This document shows, in pieces, positions 42,243-50,746 of a DNA stretch of 64,000 bases. The stretch's first letter is position 1. Each line of letters starts with the position of its first letter. The notes beneath the pieces were generated by a model, which saw only the letters and a program-made list of their open reading frames with translations, searched no databases and was not told the DNA's origin. The stretch comes from Virgibacillus_O xinjiangensis (GTDB lineage: Bacteria; Bacillota; Bacilli; Bacillales; Amphibacillaceae): the NCBI RefSeq assembly GCF_042643145.1, contig NZ_JBHRSA010000041.1, forward strand, positions 1-64,000, written 5' to 3'. The translations under genes and the position numbers were made by a program.

Positions 42243-43697
42243 CTATAGCTTCAAGGTAATATTAGTCAGTTCCGAATAGAAGTCAAAACTATGTGCTCCA
42301 CCTTCACGTCCGATACCGCTCCGTTTCATTCCGCCGAACGGTGTACGCAAATCACGGAGGAACCATGTGTTGACCCAGACAATTCCTGCTTCAATTTGGG
42401 CACTGACACGGGTTGCACGCTTGATATCACTGGTCCACAGGCTTGCACTTAAACCATAGTGAGTATCATTCACTTGCTCAAGCACGTCATCCTCTGTATC
42501 GAAAGGAACAACTGTTACAACTGGCCCAAAAATTTCTTCGCGTACACAGCGGGATTCTCTTCCAAGACCGGTAATGATGGTAGGCTCCACAAAGTAGCCT
42601 TTGTCAAAACCTTCTGCAGCCTTGCCACCGATCAGGAAGTTGCCCCCTTCTTCTTTGGCAATATCCAAGTAGCTGAGCACTTTTTCATAATGTTCCTTGC
42701 TCACCAGAGCGCCTACCTTCGTGTCAGCTTCAAAAGGATCCCCTACCTTAAGCTCTTTCGCTTTAGCAGCGAAACGCTCCAAGAATTCATCATATACTGG
42801 ACGCTCTACATAAATTCTGGATCCGCAGAGGCAGACTTCCCCTTGGTTGATGAAACTGGAACGCAAGGTAGTGTCAATCACTTCATCCATGTCAGCGTCC
42901 GCAAAGATTACATTCGGATTCTTGCCGCCAAGCTCAAAAGACAGCTTTTTCAATGTTGGTGCAGCAGACTTCATGATGGCAGTTCCGGTTACAGTTTCTC
43001 CCGTAAAGGCGATAGCGTCTACATCCTCATGGGAGCTGAGAGCTGCCCCTGTCTCACCGAATCCATGGACCATATTCACCACACCATCCGGTACACCAGC
43101 ATCTGTACAGATCTGTGCAAGAACTGTAGCAGTCATTGGAGTTACTTCGGACGGTTTCATAACGACGGTATTACCCGCTGCTAGGGCTGGAGCCAACTTC
43201 CATGTCATCAGGAACATTGGAAGGTTCCACGGATTGATCAGACCGACTACACCAGTTGGTTTACGGATTGCATAATGGATGGCCTTGTCGTCCTGCTGGT
43301 AGGATTCTGTGCCTAATGTGGTCATATAGTCAGCAAAGAAATGGAAGTTATATGCTGCACGGTCGATATCCACGTTCGTGGACAACCATATCGGTTTTCC
43401 AGTATCCAATGATTCCAATTCTGCCAGCTCATCTTTTCTTTCCAAAATCAAATCGCCGATTTTGCGGACGATTGCGGACCTTTCTCTTAACGGCATGCTT
43501 CCCCATTCACTTTTCAGTGCTTTTCTGGCAACACTTACTGCCTCATCAACCTCTTGTTGACCACCTTCTGCTACATGGCCTAACACCTCTTCTGTAGCTG
43601 GATTGACATTCTCAAATGTTTTACTATTATCCGGTGTCACATACCGGCCGTTAATGTAATGTGAACAATTCATAACCTCTGTTTTCGTCGTTTGCAT
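42243..43697 (-). CDS. 2-hydroxymuconic (or 2-aminomuconic) semialdehyde dehydrogenase
   Basis: A 484-residue NAD-dependent aldehyde dehydrogenase. It has the NAD site INPWNLPMFLMTWKLAPALA near 148 and AFTGETVTGTAIM near 227. The catalytic Glu is in LSFELGGKNPNVIFAD near 255, and the nucleophile Cys is in INQGEVCLCGSRIYVERP near 285, a stretch typical of the muconic semialdehyde (ALDH8-like) group. It is the first gene of the lower-pathway operon. AAGGAGG precedes the chosen ATG; a longer frame is unlikely. It faces the IclR gene. Confidence 0.9.
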   Translation of the reverse strand: MQTTKTEVMNCSHYINGRYVTPDNSKTFENVNPATEEVLGHVAEGGQQEVDEAVSVARKALKSEWGSMPLRERSAIVRKIGDLILERKDELAELESLDTGKPIWLSTNVDIDRAAYNFHFFADYMTTLGTESYQQDDKAIHYAIRKPTGVVGLINPWNLPMFLMTWKLAPALAAGNTVVMKPSEVTPMTATVLAQICTDAGVPDGVVNMVHGFGETGAALSSHEDVDAIAFTGETVTGTAIMKSAAPTLKKLSFELGGKNPNVIFADADMDEVIDTTLRSSFINQGEVCLCGSRIYVERPVYDEFLERFAAKAKELKVGDPFEADTKVGALVSKEHYEKVLSYLDIAKEEGGNFLIGGKAAEGFDKGYFVEPTIITGLGRESRCVREEIFGPVVTVVPFDTEDDVLEQVNDTHYGLSASLWTSDIKRATRVSAQIEAGIVWVNTWFLRDLRTPFGGMKRSGIGREGGAHSFDFYSELTNITLKL

Positions 43698-43807
43698 AAA
43701 GAATTCCTCCTTATAATGGATAAGTAAGCGATTCATATATACTGAAACTTTCTCCCCATCAGCATAAATCCATTATAAAGAGACAGAAAAAAGATAAAAA
43801 GGCTATT

Positions 43808-43824
43808 GTTCCTCTATATGCAAC
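43808..43824. promoter_or_regulatory. IclR-type operator candidate, site B
   Basis: GTTCCTCTATATGCAAC resembles site A (GTTCTTGTATATAGAAC at 43925) at 13 of 17 positions. It lies about 110 bp upstream of the dehydrogenase gene in the divergent promoter region. Confidence 0.45.
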
Positions 43825-43920
43825 AAACCAGAAATTTATTTAAAAATTTTTCTGTTTATTCATCAGTATGCGTTAACAATAGCTTGTAATTACGGTATGA
43901 TTACCTATAACTCCAAAAAC

Positions 43921-43947
43921 AACCGTTCTTGTATATAGAACTTGGTT
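43921..43947. promoter_or_regulatory. IclR-type operator candidate, site A
   Basis: GTTCT-TGTATAT-AGAAC (43925-43941) is an interrupted palindrome with outer AACC/GGTT arms at 43921-43924 and 43944-43947. It ends 22 bp before the iclR start, a position suited to autorepression. A related site lies 117 bp away. Confidence 0.5.
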
Positions 43948-43969
43948 AATTTAAATAGAGGTGAATGTC

Positions 43970-44764
43970 ATGACAAAGAAAAAAAGTGAACCAACTGTAC
44001 TTTCTTCCGTACAGAACGCCTTACGTATTCTAAAAAGTTTTTCCACTTTCGAACCGACAAAAAAGGTCAGTGAACTTGCAGAATCCCTGGGATTGGCAAA
44101 AAGTACGGTCAGTAGATTGATGTCCACCCTCGCAAGTGAGGGGTTCGTTACCAAGGATCCGAAGACGAATTCATATCGACTGGGAATTTCCGTTTTGACT
44201 CTGGGCGGAATTGTGACAAATAACTTGGAGATCCACAAGGAAGCTGCTCCTGTCCTCAATAAATTGGTGAATGATACTGGAGAGACTGCCCACTTGGCAA
44301 TCATGGATGGGCTGGATACGATCTATATCCATAAGGAAGAATGTCATCATCCTGTCAGGATCCTGACACATGTCGGGAGAAGGAACCCCTCCTACTGCAC
44401 CAGTTCGGGAAAAGTCCTTCTCGCCTTCAGTGATGAACACATTGTCGACGAAGTCATCCGTAAAGGGCTGGTATCTTATACAGAGAATAGTATTACCGAT
44501 CCTGTCGAGCTGAGGGAAGAGCTACAAACCATTCGTGAAAAGAAATATGCCATCAGCACAGAGGAATTGACAGAAGGGACAAAATCAGTTGCCGCTCCCA
44601 TCAAAGACCACACCGGAAAAGTTGTCAGCGCCATTACTGTCGTAGGTCCCATCCAACGCATGAAGGATTATAAGATTTCTGACATTGCCAAAAAAGTAAT
44701 AGAGGCTGGCATAGAAGCATCAGAGCGGCTTGGATATGATGAAAGATACTTCAGGAGAATGTAA
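43970..44764 (+). CDS. IclR-family regulator
   Basis: A 264-residue regulator. The winged helix (KVSELAESLGLAKSTVSRLM near 30-50) is followed by an IclR effector domain with TGETAHLAIMDGLDTIYIHK and the GRRNPSYCTSSGKVLLAF loop near 143. It is divergent from the dehydrogenase-hydratase-decarboxylase-tautomerase operon and probably controls it. The start is the ATG behind AGAGGTGA; an in-frame GTG nine bases earlier is within that site. Confidence 0.92.
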   Translation: MTKKKSEPTVLSSVQNALRILKSFSTFEPTKKVSELAESLGLAKSTVSRLMSTLASEGFVTKDPKTNSYRLGISVLTLGGIVTNNLEIHKEAAPVLNKLVNDTGETAHLAIMDGLDTIYIHKEECHHPVRILTHVGRRNPSYCTSSGKVLLAFSDEHIVDEVIRKGLVSYTENSITDPVELREELQTIREKKYAISTEELTEGTKSVAAPIKDHTGKVVSAITVVGPIQRMKDYKISDIAKKVIEAGIEASERLGYDERYFRRM

Positions 44765-44852
44765 ATGGGCAGTTACAAAATGTGGTGAAGGTTCATCCTT
44801 GCCTGTTAAGAGGTAGTGTTTACAAGGAAAAAATAGGATTTCTCCGATTTGA

Positions 44853-44936
44853 CTACTTACTCTTCTTCTCGGATACGATGGCTGCCACCAATGAACCAAA
44901 CGTTACCATCAGGATTAGCGACTCAAAAACGGTCAT
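44853..44936 (-). CDS. Putative holin-like type I toxin, copy 2
   Basis: A 27-residue peptide reading MTVFESLILMVTFGSLVAAI then VSEKKSK, with 17 residues identical to copy 1 at 29435-29515. It starts with ATG and has AAGGGTGACGGCCT ahead, the same leader pattern as copy 1. Its leader also shares GGTACAATG with copy 1 (near 44975-44983 on the minus strand). No clear antisense promoter or terminator is visible at its 3' side, unlike copy 1. Confidence 0.8.
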   Translation of the reverse strand: MTVFESLILMVTFGSLVAAIVSEKKSK

Positions 44937-44995
44937 AGGCCGTCACCCTTCCCTGCAAATCATAATTTAATGAGACATTGTACCTTGTACCGAGA

Positions 44996-45021
44996 TAAAA
45001 TCGGTTTAACAACAAACCGAT
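44996..45021 (-). terminator. Terminator
   Basis: Eight-bp perfect stem (45000-45007 with 45014-45021) followed by TTTTATC on the minus strand. It is 150 bp after the stop of the two-part regulator gene and just before the toxin leader. Confidence 0.65.
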
Positions 45022-45173
45022 CCAGCAGTTGATGCCAAATTTTTTCTGTTGTTGAACATCAATATCTTTTTTGATATGTTTCTGTTCCTTTTCTTATGAT
45101 AAAGAATATGTGAACCACCGCTTGTCCTATAACCCGGTGGCTCAAAGAAAAAAAAAAGATCAAGCCGTCAGAC

Positions 45174-45590
45174 TTAATCTCTTTCCAGATATATACAGCG
45201 CTGGAGAGGTGGGCATCCAAGCACCACCCAAATTTTGACAAATAGATCAAGTCGCGGCTGGGATGCATTATTAAATATTTTGCTGAGATTCGGTGCTTGC
45301 ACTTCCAACTGTGCAGCAATATCTTTTATATACATGTTCTTTTCCTTGGCGATTTCCTTGAAACGGTTTTTAATCAGCGGTCGCGTACCCTTTTGGGCTG
45401 AAGGATGGACGGATCCAAAGTCATTGATCTGCTCCATCTTATCAATAATGCAACCAACGATGAACTCCTCCATTTGATAATCGTCGCGCCGGTTTTTATC
45501 CCGGTGGCGATTGATCAGGTTTTCGAGGTCTGTTATTTCTTTCAATCGTTCATAAGTTTCATCTTTGAGTCTAATCGTGACTTCCTTCAT
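45174..45590 (-). CDS. Two-part DNA-binding protein, RHH-like N-terminus and XRE C-terminus
   Basis: A 138-residue protein. The first 20 residues (MKEVTIRLKDETYERLKEIT) resemble a ribbon-helix-helix strand and helix. The C-terminal half is an XRE helix-turn-helix: RFKEIAKEKNMYIKDIAAQL then EVQAPNLSKIFNNASQPRLD. Phage and mobile elements often carry such regulators, but no integrase or phage gene is nearby. GAGGTGA precedes the start. Target unknown. Confidence 0.7.
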   Translation of the reverse strand: MKEVTIRLKDETYERLKEITDLENLINRHRDKNRRDDYQMEEFIVGCIIDKMEQINDFGSVHPSAQKGTRPLIKNRFKEIAKEKNMYIKDIAAQLEVQAPNLSKIFNNASQPRLDLFVKIWVVLGCPPLQRCIYLERD

Positions 45591-46037
45591 GTATAATTCA
45601 CCTCGGCAATGGGGATGTTAGGAATGAAAGGATGATGACCAATTGAACAAGATGCTCTTGCTGAACCATCAGGATAAAGATAAAGAAGATGTCATCGAAA
45701 TAATACATGAAACATTTGATAAAGGGAGAAATGGATAGACGGGGCTAAAGGAAAGAGATGGTTCTGGAAAATATTATTCCTTCCCTAATTACATATTCCA
45801 CCTCCCCCTTGAACATTCCTTCGCCGAGCTCATACATTAGCAAGATTTGAAGACGACCCTTTAAAAGGTTCGTCTTTTTTCAGGCTTGTGTTACATCCGA
45901 TAATTTGCCCCGTATCTAAATGTCTGCAGAATAACTGTCGGCCAAACCCAATCTTTAATAAAACCATACACCCACTTCAACAGTTCTTAACATTCTATTG
46001 ATAAGCTGAATGTATCCAAACAAAGAGGAGGCATTTC
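45591..46037. other. 447-bp gap with a terminator and a doubtful 31-codon frame
   Basis: A plus-strand TTG frame (45642-45737) encodes a charged 31-residue peptide (LLNHQDKDKEDVIEIIHETF) behind a weak AAAGGATGAT site; it is either a very small gene or the end of a lost one. A strong plus-strand terminator follows at 45850-45880: AAGACGAcCCTTT pairs with AAGGtTCGTCTT, then six T. The terminator without a recognised gene before it suggests a transcript I cannot identify. Confidence 0.4.
45850..45880 (+). terminator. Intrinsic terminator without a clear gene
   Basis: Stem of about 12 bp with one mismatch, three-base loop and a six-T tail on the plus strand. Confidence 0.75.
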
Positions 46038-46826
46038 ATGGAAGCACGGGCAATTTTTATTGACATGGATGGCACATTGCTGACGAACTCCAATGAAATA
46101 TCCGAGCGAAATATGGAAGCTGTCTCAAGACTGGCTAATCAGGGGGTTAAGGTCTTTCTGGCAACAGGCCGCCAATATGAGATTACCGCTCCCTATCATG
46201 CTGCACTCGGTCTTAAAACTCCTATGATCTGTCTGAATGGGGCTTCCATTCATGATGGTATTACAGGAAATGCCATCCATACAAGACAAATACATCTGGA
46301 TGAAGAGCACTTCCACTACGTAACCGCCAGTGTCCCTTGTAACATTATGATCCACACAACAGACGGACTTTTTTGCAGACAAAATAGTGCAGAAGTAGCT
46401 GAATGGGTCAAAGAAAGTGGAATCCCTCCCCGGTATATTGGTGACTTGAGAAAGGCAGAGTATCAACATGTACTGAAATATAGTATACGGACTGGTGCCC
46501 AAAGTCCGGAACTATCTCGATTATTCAAAGACAAAGGTCATGTGATTGATTGGGAAGATGGGTTTGAGATTGTTGCACCGGGAGTATCCAAATGGTCGGC
46601 CATTAATAAACTGCTTCAAGCTTTCCGAATCAACAGTAGAGAGACGGTCGCTATCGGAGACGGGCCTAATGACCTTCAAATGCTGCAATCTGCCGGTACA
46701 GGAGTTGCCATGGCCAATGCCCATCCTGAAGTGAAAGCTGCAGCTGATTTCATCACAACTCATCATCAAAGAGATGGATTAGCTGAATTCATTGAACGTT
46801 ATCTCATCAATTCATTTGCTGTCTGA
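46038..46826 (+). CDS. Cof-type HAD phosphatase
   Basis: A 262-residue HAD-superfamily hydrolase with a C2B cap, of the Cof/YwpJ type. It has motif I FIDMDGTLLTNSNEIS at 7-22 and motif II LATGRQYE near 41. The motif III Lys is in GVSKWSAINKLL, and motif IV VAIGDGPNDLQMLQSAG is near 208, followed by VAMANAHPEVK. Family members act on sugar phosphates, FMN or PLP; the substrate is unknown. AGAGGAGG precedes the start. It stands alone. Confidence 0.9.
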   Translation: MEARAIFIDMDGTLLTNSNEISERNMEAVSRLANQGVKVFLATGRQYEITAPYHAALGLKTPMICLNGASIHDGITGNAIHTRQIHLDEEHFHYVTASVPCNIMIHTTDGLFCRQNSAEVAEWVKESGIPPRYIGDLRKAEYQHVLKYSIRTGAQSPELSRLFKDKGHVIDWEDGFEIVAPGVSKWSAINKLLQAFRINSRETVAIGDGPNDLQMLQSAGTGVAMANAHPEVKAAADFITTHHQRDGLAEFIERYLINSFAV

Positions 46827-46941
46827 CCTTCATCCTTTCCTTCCCTCTCCGAAGAGTGACAGTATATGACTTCGTACTCATATTCACCGAAAGAAAATAA
46901 GTGTTGGATATAGTATGCTGCAAAGAAATATGTAGGTTCCT

Positions 46942-46981
46942 ATAAGAGACTTCCCATAGATAGATGGTGAAGTCTCTTATT
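46942..46981. terminator. Hairpin after the HAD gene
   Basis: A 12-bp perfect stem (46942-46953 with 46969-46980), about 115 bp past the stop. The T run is short. The rest of the 386-bp gap to the next gene (46827-47212) holds nothing else I can identify. Confidence 0.5.
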
Positions 46982-47212
46982 ATGGTCAGACCTGTAATTA
47001 CCACACATGCAGCTTATTAATGCTCTCTCCAAATCTATATAAATAATTCTATTGTAAATTGTTAGTTCCTTTGTTATGGAGGGTAGAATTATTAATGACC
47101 CCCCGTTTTTTGTAAAAAAACATCGATTAATGGAAAACGATTACAGCAGGGATTTAAAGGCTTTTGTAGAATTACTGTTATAAGGCAACACAACACAAGG
47201 AAGGTGAACAGA

Positions 47213-47713
47213 ATGTTCAAGAAAGACCTACTGAAATGGCTCCCACGAAAAGACCAGGTGACATGCGAAAGAAAGTTGATCAAAGTGATGAAGCGGTTAA
47301 GAGTCAGAAACTTCAACTTTAACTGGGACCGTAAAAGCTGCTTTATTGAATTTCGTTATCAGGAAACTTCCTATCGATTGGAACATTCTATCGAAAAGGC
47401 AAAAAAGCGGGGAATTTTCTTAAATAATGGATTGGATTGTTTAATGGAGCTGACTAAATCCTTGGAGGACCTATGCGGGATCATTGAACGAGGTACATAT
47501 CCATTCGAAGCATGGATAGCCGGTATGGCACAGCCCGCTCAGGAGGAGGACATTACCGAATACGAAGAAGAGTTCCATATCCGATATCGATCGACCGGAA
47601 AGCAGAACTCTCCGGAATACCACCATCGTGACCAGCTTGGCACTTTTGACCAGGACAGCCCATTACGTTTTGACCATCCGGAACAGATTTTACAAACCAC
47701 TGAACGCAAATAA
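47213..47713 (+). CDS. Hypothetical protein, basic N-terminus and acidic C-terminus
   Basis: A 166-residue protein with no family I recognise. The first 80 residues are basic (MFKKDLLKWLPRKDQVTCER and KVMKRLRVRNFNFNWDRKSC). The middle helix has DCLMELTKSLEDLCGIIERG, and the last 55 residues are polar and acidic, probably disordered. The ATG follows AAGGAAGGTGA; a GTG nine bases earlier is less likely. No membrane segments. Confidence 0.65.
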   Translation: MFKKDLLKWLPRKDQVTCERKLIKVMKRLRVRNFNFNWDRKSCFIEFRYQETSYRLEHSIEKAKKRGIFLNNGLDCLMELTKSLEDLCGIIERGTYPFEAWIAGMAQPAQEEDITEYEEEFHIRYRSTGKQNSPEYHHRDQLGTFDQDSPLRFDHPEQILQTTERK

Positions 47714-47775
47714 CCCCCCTGCTCGGAAAAAACCGCAGCAGGTGGAAAATTTCATACGTTGATATGGATATACCA

Positions 47776-47808
47776 CAAACGTAAACATCATCTTTACGTT
47801 TGTTTTTT
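47776..47808 (+). terminator. Intrinsic terminator
   Basis: Ten-bp perfect stem (47776-47785 with 47793-47802) followed by six T. Confidence 0.88.
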
Positions 47809-47938
47809 GTGTTAAGAAAAAGAAGTGTAAATTTAGTGTAAAGTTTCTGTTCATCCTATTTACAAATAACTGCCTGTCATTAACAATAAGAATGTCATTC
47901 AAATGGCATACTTCGACATGGAAAGGCAGGTAAAAATT

Positions 47939-49564
47939 TTGGAACTGGATGTACAGACATTAATTTTCGAATTCATTGGAGGATTAGGTATCTTCCTTCT
48001 AGGTATAAAATACATGGGTGACGGGCTGCAAAAAACAGCCGGCGATCGTCTGAGAGATCTCCTCGATAAATTTACAAGCAATCCATTCATGGGAGTACTG
48101 GCAGGGATTGTCGTGACCATACTGATCCAATCTAGTACAGGAACAACTGTATTGACGATCGGATTGGTAAATGCAGGTTTCATGAGTTTCAGACAGGCTA
48201 TCGGAGTCATTATGGGAGCCAACATAGGAACCACCGTCACTGCTTTCATCATTGGTATTGATATTGGAGAGTACGCACTTCCTATAGCAGCTTTAGGTTC
48301 TTTCCTGCTCTTTTTCTTTAAAAATCCGAAAATAAACCATATTGGCCAGACGGTTTTTGGTTTTGGTGCGTTATTCTTAGGACTCGAATTCATGAGCAGC
48401 GGCATGTCCCCACTGCGGGAACTTCAAGCTTTCCAGGATCTGACCGTGAGCATGAGTTCCAATCCTATTCTCGGTGTAGTCATCGGAACGGTATTCACTG
48501 TCATTGTACAGAGCTCCTCAGCCACCATCGGGGTTCTACAAGGACTGTTTGCCCAAGGAGCAATTTCCTTGGATGCTGCGTTGCCAGTGTTATTTGGAGA
48601 TAATATCGGTACAACCATCACGGCGGTACTTGCCTCCATCGGTGCTTCTGTTGCGGCTAAAAGAGCTGCTTTTACACACGTGACTTTCAACCTGGTCGGT
48701 ACCATCGTGGTTCTTCTGCTGCTGGGCGTTTATACTCAATTTGTCGCCTATCTACAGACTACATTCGACTTGAATCCGGAAATGACCATTGCTTTTGCAC
48801 ACGGAAGCTTTAACCTAGCCAATACCATCGTGCAATTCCCATTCATTGGAGCTTTGGCATGGTTGATGACTAAGCTGGTTCCAGGCGAAGATGTCATGGT
48901 CGAATATAAACCGAAGCACTTGGATCCCATCTTTATCCAGCAATCCTCAACACTAGCTCTTGATCAAGCTAAACAAGAGGTTGTACGAATGGGTGATTAT
49001 GCGGCCAATGGGCTTGAAGAAACGAACCTTTATCTGACGACAAACCAGGCAAAGCATTCTGAGATGGCCATGCAGATTGAGGGGGCATTAAATAATCTGG
49101 ACAAAGAGATTACGGATTATCTGGTCAACATTTCTACGGAATCACTCTCAGAATCTGACAGCAGCAAGCATACAGCTTTGATGAATTCTGTCAGGGATAT
49201 CGAGAGGGTCGGCGATCACTTTGAGAATCTTATTGAGCTTGTCGATTATAAGAAGTCCCATAAAGTGCACTTGACAGAACAGGCGTTGACAGAGTTGAAT
49301 AATATGTTTGACTTGACCATCCTAACAGTGAAACAGGCTGTGAAAGCTTTAGAAGGTATGGATAGGGAAACGGCATTGGATGTCATGAAAAAAGAGGAAG
49401 AAATTGATAAAATGGAGAAAGAATACCGCAGAAAACACATTATCCGTGTAAACGAAGGACAATGCAGCGGTACGGCAGGTATTGTATTTGTCGATATGCT
49501 AAGCAACTTGGAGCGTATCGGGGACCATGCTGTTAATATTGCCCAAGATGTACTGGGTGAATAA
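47939..49564 (+). CDS. Na/Pi cotransporter family protein with PhoU domain
   Basis: About 541 residues. Two inverted Na/Pi-cotransporter repeats fill the membrane half, each with the QSS motif (VVTILIQSSTGTTVLTIGLV and VFTVIVQSSSATIGVLQGLF). The soluble C-terminal half (about 345-540) is a PhoU-like helical domain with SVRDIERVGDHFENL and MLSNLERIGDHAVNIAQD. It is the YqeW/NptA type, which imports phosphate with sodium. The TTG start gives MELDVQTLIFEF, like relatives, with an AAAGGCAGG site; ATG codons at 47903 and 47918 have no site. Confidence 0.9.
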   Translation: MELDVQTLIFEFIGGLGIFLLGIKYMGDGLQKTAGDRLRDLLDKFTSNPFMGVLAGIVVTILIQSSTGTTVLTIGLVNAGFMSFRQAIGVIMGANIGTTVTAFIIGIDIGEYALPIAALGSFLLFFFKNPKINHIGQTVFGFGALFLGLEFMSSGMSPLRELQAFQDLTVSMSSNPILGVVIGTVFTVIVQSSSATIGVLQGLFAQGAISLDAALPVLFGDNIGTTITAVLASIGASVAAKRAAFTHVTFNLVGTIVVLLLLGVYTQFVAYLQTTFDLNPEMTIAFAHGSFNLANTIVQFPFIGALAWLMTKLVPGEDVMVEYKPKHLDPIFIQQSSTLALDQAKQEVVRMGDYAANGLEETNLYLTTNQAKHSEMAMQIEGALNNLDKEITDYLVNISTESLSESDSSKHTALMNSVRDIERVGDHFENLIELVDYKKSHKVHLTEQALTELNNMFDLTILTVKQAVKALEGMDRETALDVMKKEEEIDKMEKEYRRKHIIRVNEGQCSGTAGIVFVDMLSNLERIGDHAVNIAQDVLGE

Positions 49565-49573
49565 ACAATTTAA

Positions 49574-49616
49574 AAACATGCGAAGAAACTGGAGGTTTCT
49601 TCGCATGTTTTTTATA
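49574..49616 (+). terminator. Terminator of the Na/Pi cotransporter gene
   Basis: A 16-bp perfect stem (49574-49589 with 49595-49610) with a five-base loop and six T. Confidence 0.9.
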
Positions 49617-49652
49617 TCTCTGACGATTTATATATTTCCTATACTGGGAAGT

Positions 49653-50567
49653 TCAACCTTCTTCAGCTGCCATTGCATCTTCCTTTGTCATGTGTACCGT
49701 ACCGAAAGGATGCTCCGGCGGCGCGTAAATTGTATAAAGTTTTAGTGGCTTTCGACCTGTATTGGTTAAGTTATGCCATTTGCCGGCCGGCACCATAATG
49801 GCATAATCCTCGGATACTTGCCGTTGGAAGTCCAGTTGTTCCTCTGTATCTCCCATTTGCACTAATCCTTGCCCCTCCTCAATACGCAGGAATTGATCTA
49901 CCGTCGGGTGGACTTCTAACCCAATATCATCACCCACGTCAATGCTCATTACAGTAACCTGCAAATGCTCCCCCGTCCATATTGCGGTGCGAAACGTGTT
50001 ATTATTCTCAGCGGCTTCTTCAATATTTATAACGAATGGCTGGCCCCCATAATCCTTGTATTCCATATTATCTGGGTGATTTGATGATAATGAACTGAAA
50101 CGTTCTGCATGCCCTGTCTCCTCATGGTATGCTCTCAAAAACACCTCGCTTATTGGTGAAGACTGTGTCATTAGATAAGCTTTCCGATTTGCCTCCCCAT
50201 TTTTCAGTACCGTGTGATAAGCTTTTTGCACCCCTTCATCAAACGAGTTGAAAGGCACCCTATCCAACTGGTATACAGGCACTCTTCCTGTCATGGAAAT
50301 ATATAAGTCGTTAAGATGGTGAAGGCGAGCTGTTCTATGTTGCATAGCTCCAAAGATTTCCTCGCGTTTTTGTTCCTCAGAAGCACTATTTGCAAGCCGA
50401 TTGTATAGATCAATCGCTTCCGCTTCTCCTTTAATCACTTCCAGAATAGCCTCTACTGTTTGATGATTGCTTCCAACCATAGCGCCCTGGTGATATGACG
50501 GATTGTTTACTAGCTGGGGGTATGGGTACATGCGGTGATCGTAATACACATTGCTCATTCCCTTCAT
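49653..50567 (-). CDS. Ferritin-like and cupin fusion protein
   Basis: A 304-residue two-domain protein. Residues 35-165 form a ferritin-like bundle with VIKGEAEAIDLYNRLAN and FLRAYHEETGHAERFSSL; the E-xx-H type motifs suggest a metal site. Residues 170-295 are a cupin with IGLEVHPTVDQFLRIEEGQG and YAIMVPAGKWHNLTNTGRKP. The second His of cupin motif 1 is Thr here. The N-terminus (VYYDHRMYPYPQLVNNPSY) is Tyr/Pro-rich like spore coat proteins. Function unknown. The start is uncertain: AAGGGA lies before both the second ATG and a GTG. Confidence 0.75.
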   Translation of the reverse strand: MKGMSNVYYDHRMYPYPQLVNNPSYHQGAMVGSNHQTVEAILEVIKGEAEAIDLYNRLANSASEEQKREEIFGAMQHRTARLHHLNDLYISMTGRVPVYQLDRVPFNSFDEGVQKAYHTVLKNGEANRKAYLMTQSSPISEVFLRAYHEETGHAERFSSLSSNHPDNMEYKDYGGQPFVINIEEAAENNNTFRTAIWTGEHLQVTVMSIDVGDDIGLEVHPTVDQFLRIEEGQGLVQMGDTEEQLDFQRQVSEDYAIMVPAGKWHNLTNTGRKPLKLYTIYAPPEHPFGTVHMTKEDAMAAEEG

Positions 50568-50688
50568 GGTTTCTACAGAATCAGCCTATGCGTGAAGTTC
50601 ATAGAATGTACGTATGCCTATGTGCACCCAGTTGATTAGTAGGACGTTATATGCATATCCTTTTAACCCTTTTAACCGCATGAATACA

Positions 50689-50719
50689 GCCTGGCGTATT
50701 TTCAAGAAATACACCTGGC
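50689..50719 (-). other. Hairpin after serA
   Basis: GCCTGGCGTATTTT pairs with AAATACACCTGGC with one mismatch. It lies about 30 bp beyond the serA stop and has no T run, so it may act as a weak terminator or mRNA end. Confidence 0.45.
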
Positions 50720-50746
50720 TGCAGGATCATTATCCAAAATACCGGA

